Shown here in pieces: positions 6,463 through 7,847 of a stretch of DNA of 7,847 bases. The DNA is from an uncultured Verrucomicrobiales bacterium (lineage in GTDB: Bacteria > Verrucomicrobiota > Verrucomicrobiia > Verrucomicrobiales > DEV007). Each line of letters starts with the position of its first letter. Position 1 is the stretch's first letter. The stretch covers positions 1 through 7,847 of the forward strand of contig CALCSP010000583.1 of NCBI GenBank assembly GCA_937893785.1, in the 5' to 3' direction. The notes under the pieces were generated by a model. That model was not told where the DNA came from and did no database searches. It saw only the letters and a program-made list of their open reading frames with translations. Position numbers and translations under genes: made by a program.

Positions 6463-7847
6463 TCATTGTGTCATCGAAGGGCGGTTCCAATCTACGGCTT
6501 GATATCCTGACGGTTTCTCCGGCTTATGAACGCTGATGGGCTTGTCCTTTTTTACGTCAAAAAGAGGCCAGTCATCGGTTCTGAATGGTGAGGCGGGTAT
6601 CCCTTCCCGGTTATAGATGAGATTGCGTCTTGAGGGGTTCATAGCCCATGCATATCGGGCGGCAATTGGTTCATTTATTTCTTTTGCGGAAAGGATGATT
6701 GTTTTTCCTTTGATTTCAGCCTTTGCCCAGTGCCATTCCCTGTTCCGCCCGGCGATTGCGAATGCATTGGGGGATCCATTGTCGGCTGCCATGAGCCCAC
6801 TGCCAGTTGAATCAAATTTCAGAATAATCCGGCTTCCCTGTACCGAATGGCTGACAAAGCGTGGTCCTGTTGCAACAATGTTTTTTCCATAAACGTTTTT
6901 CAAAGCCAGATAAGCATGCCGTATGCCGATAGGCTTCTTGTTTTTTGGGTGGAGGGCAATGGCGTCGCCTGTATCAATGGTGACAGCCATGGCAGTACCT
7001 GGCACTTCAGTTGTAACCATGCGCATCATCTCACGGTTGACTACCCAAGGGGATTCCACGCTCTCAACAGGCTTTATTTGGGGAGGGTTCCAGCTAGGTA
7101 ACTGGGTGAAATAAAAAGGGAAATCATCAGCTACGTGACCTTCTGAGTGATGGTGCCAGGAAAATCTGTAGAAGTTGATCAGTTGCGCCAGTTGCCTGCG
7201 ATAGTTGAGAGCCTGTGGAACATCCTTGGAGTTCCTTTCCCCCTGATACCATATCGCACCCCTTATCCCATATGGACGGATCGGGTAAATCATCGCATTG
7301 AAGATATGCGCAGGATACTGATGGCCAAGAACTGCTGGTTTGGTGATGATTGGTGGCGATAGTTGCTTGAACGCATTTTTCATCGTTTTCCCGGCAGCGA
7401 TTTTTGCTCTGTAATCGTTGAGTTCGTTTTCAAATTGTTCCAGCGCTTGCTCTTTATTGAAGCGACGTGAGAGTTTGATGTAATTTTCAATAGACGCTCT
7501 CGTGCGCGGATCATGCTTTTGAATTTCCGCAGGCATCCATCCTTCTATTGGTGTTCCGGCATATGCTTGGACAATGATGCCGACAGGTATTTTCAGCTCT
7601 TCATGGAGCTTTCTGGCGAAATAATACGAAACGGCGGAAGTATTGCCTGCGACCTCAGGGGTGCATGATTGCCACTTGGCCAGCAGGTCACGTGGTTCCC
7701 TGAGCGGTTTGTGCCAGTGTTCTCGAGAAGATTTAAAGATACGCAAGTTAGGCAATTCTGCACTCGTTACTTCTTGTTCAGCACCGAATGTGTTTTTGAG
7801 TGCCCAGCCCATGTTGGATTGCCCCATGCATAACCATACTTCTCCAA
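6463..7847 (-). CDS. Sialate O-acetylesterase-like SGNH hydrolase (5' end beyond window)
   Basis: The frame enters from the right edge and ends with TGA at 6463. Visible residues begin GEVWLCMGQSNMGW, the block I of the SASA/sialate O-acetylesterase family, so the ATG at 7827 is internal and roughly 100 N-terminal residues, including any signal peptide, are missing. Numbering from that internal Met: nucleophile Ser4 in GQSNM; AGTPIEGWMP (90-99) is a typical family segment; IWYQGERN (192-199) carries the conserved Gly-Glu; and DTGDAIALHPKNK (285-297) contains the likely catalytic His293. RYAWAMNP and GIPASPFRTDDW (391-420) match the usual C-terminus. Family members remove acetyl groups from sialic acids or, in many environmental bacteria, probably from acetylated plant or algal polysaccharides; the substrate here cannot be told. 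It lies 199 bp upstream of the metalloprotease on the same strand. Confidence 0.92.
   Translation of the reverse strand, partial: GEVWLCMGQSNMGWALKNTFGAEQEVTSAELPNLRIFKSSREHWHKPLREPRDLLAKWQSCTPEVAGNTSAVSYYFARKLHEELKIPVGIIVQAYAGTPIEGWMPAEIQKHDPRTRASIENYIKLSRRFNKEQALEQFENELNDYRAKIAAGKTMKNAFKQLSPPIITKPAVLGHQYPAHIFNAMIYPIRPYGIRGAIWYQGERNSKDVPQALNYRRQLAQLINFYRFSWHHHSEGHVADDFPFYFTQLPSWNPPQIKPVESVESPWVVNREMMRMVTTEVPGTAMAVTIDTGDAIALHPKNKKPIGIRHAYLALKNVYGKNIVATGPRFVSHSVQGSRIILKFDSTGSGLMAADNGSPNAFAIAGRNREWHWAKAEIKGKTIILSAKEINEPIAARYAWAMNPSRRNLIYNREGIPASPFRTDDWPLFDVKKDKPISVHKPEKPSGYQAVDWNRPSMTQ

Noticed and set aside
7825..7827. ATG at 7827 as the true start of the esterase, which would make a complete 454-residue protein.
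   Set aside because: The frame continues upstream as GEVWLC, which is the conserved lead into GQSNM. Starting at 7827 would begin the protein three residues before the catalytic Ser.
1..7847. Mobile elements, CRISPR arrays, tRNA or rRNA genes, and defence-system genes.
   Set aside because: I found no terminal inverted repeats with a transposase, no regularly spaced repeats and no tRNA-like folds. Four same-strand genes with recognised families account for almost all of the window.

Overview
The window looks like a piece of a Verrucomicrobiota (or, less likely, Planctomycetota) chromosome. The evidence is the tandem DUF1552 and DUF1592 genes, which are hallmark families of those phyla, and the C-terminus of the large secreted protease. 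That C-terminus has a DxDxNxDG calcium loop followed by an 'S-S-D-L-x-x-W' segment and a closing 'F-L-L-R-L' strand, a tail I associate with exported Verrucomicrobiota proteins. Base composition is moderate and even. I see no insertion sequence, phage gene, tRNA, rRNA or CRISPR array.

All four genes lie on the minus strand and almost fill the window, so transcription runs from high to low coordinates. (1) 7847 to 6463: a sialate O-acetylesterase-like SGNH hydrolase whose N-terminus lies beyond the right edge. (2) 6263 to 3525: a 912-residue secreted metzincin-type zinc metalloprotease with a PKD-like domain, an autotransporter-type (PATR) beta-helix region and the Verrucomicrobiota-type C-terminus. 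(3) 3388 (or 3421) to 2123: a Tat-exported DUF1552 protein. (4) 2126 to beyond 1: a DUF1592-family cytochrome-like protein with a CxxCH motif at each end of the visible part, cut by the left edge before its expected DUF1585 domain. Genes 3 and 4 overlap by four bases (ATGA) and are almost certainly co-translated. Gaps of 199 bp (genes 1 to 2) and about 103 to 136 bp (genes 2 to 3) leave operon membership of the first two genes open.

Genes 2, 3 and 4 carry visible export signals, and gene 1 belongs to a family that is usually exported, so the locus probably makes a set of periplasmic or surface proteins. Sialate-esterase-like and metzincin activities fit degradation of acetylated glycans, glycoproteins or other marine organic matter. 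The role of the DUF1552/DUF1592 pair is not established. I found no evidence of a defence system, biosynthetic cluster or other clearly new system. The most unusual item is the metzincin joined to a PATR beta-helix with no autotransporter barrel.
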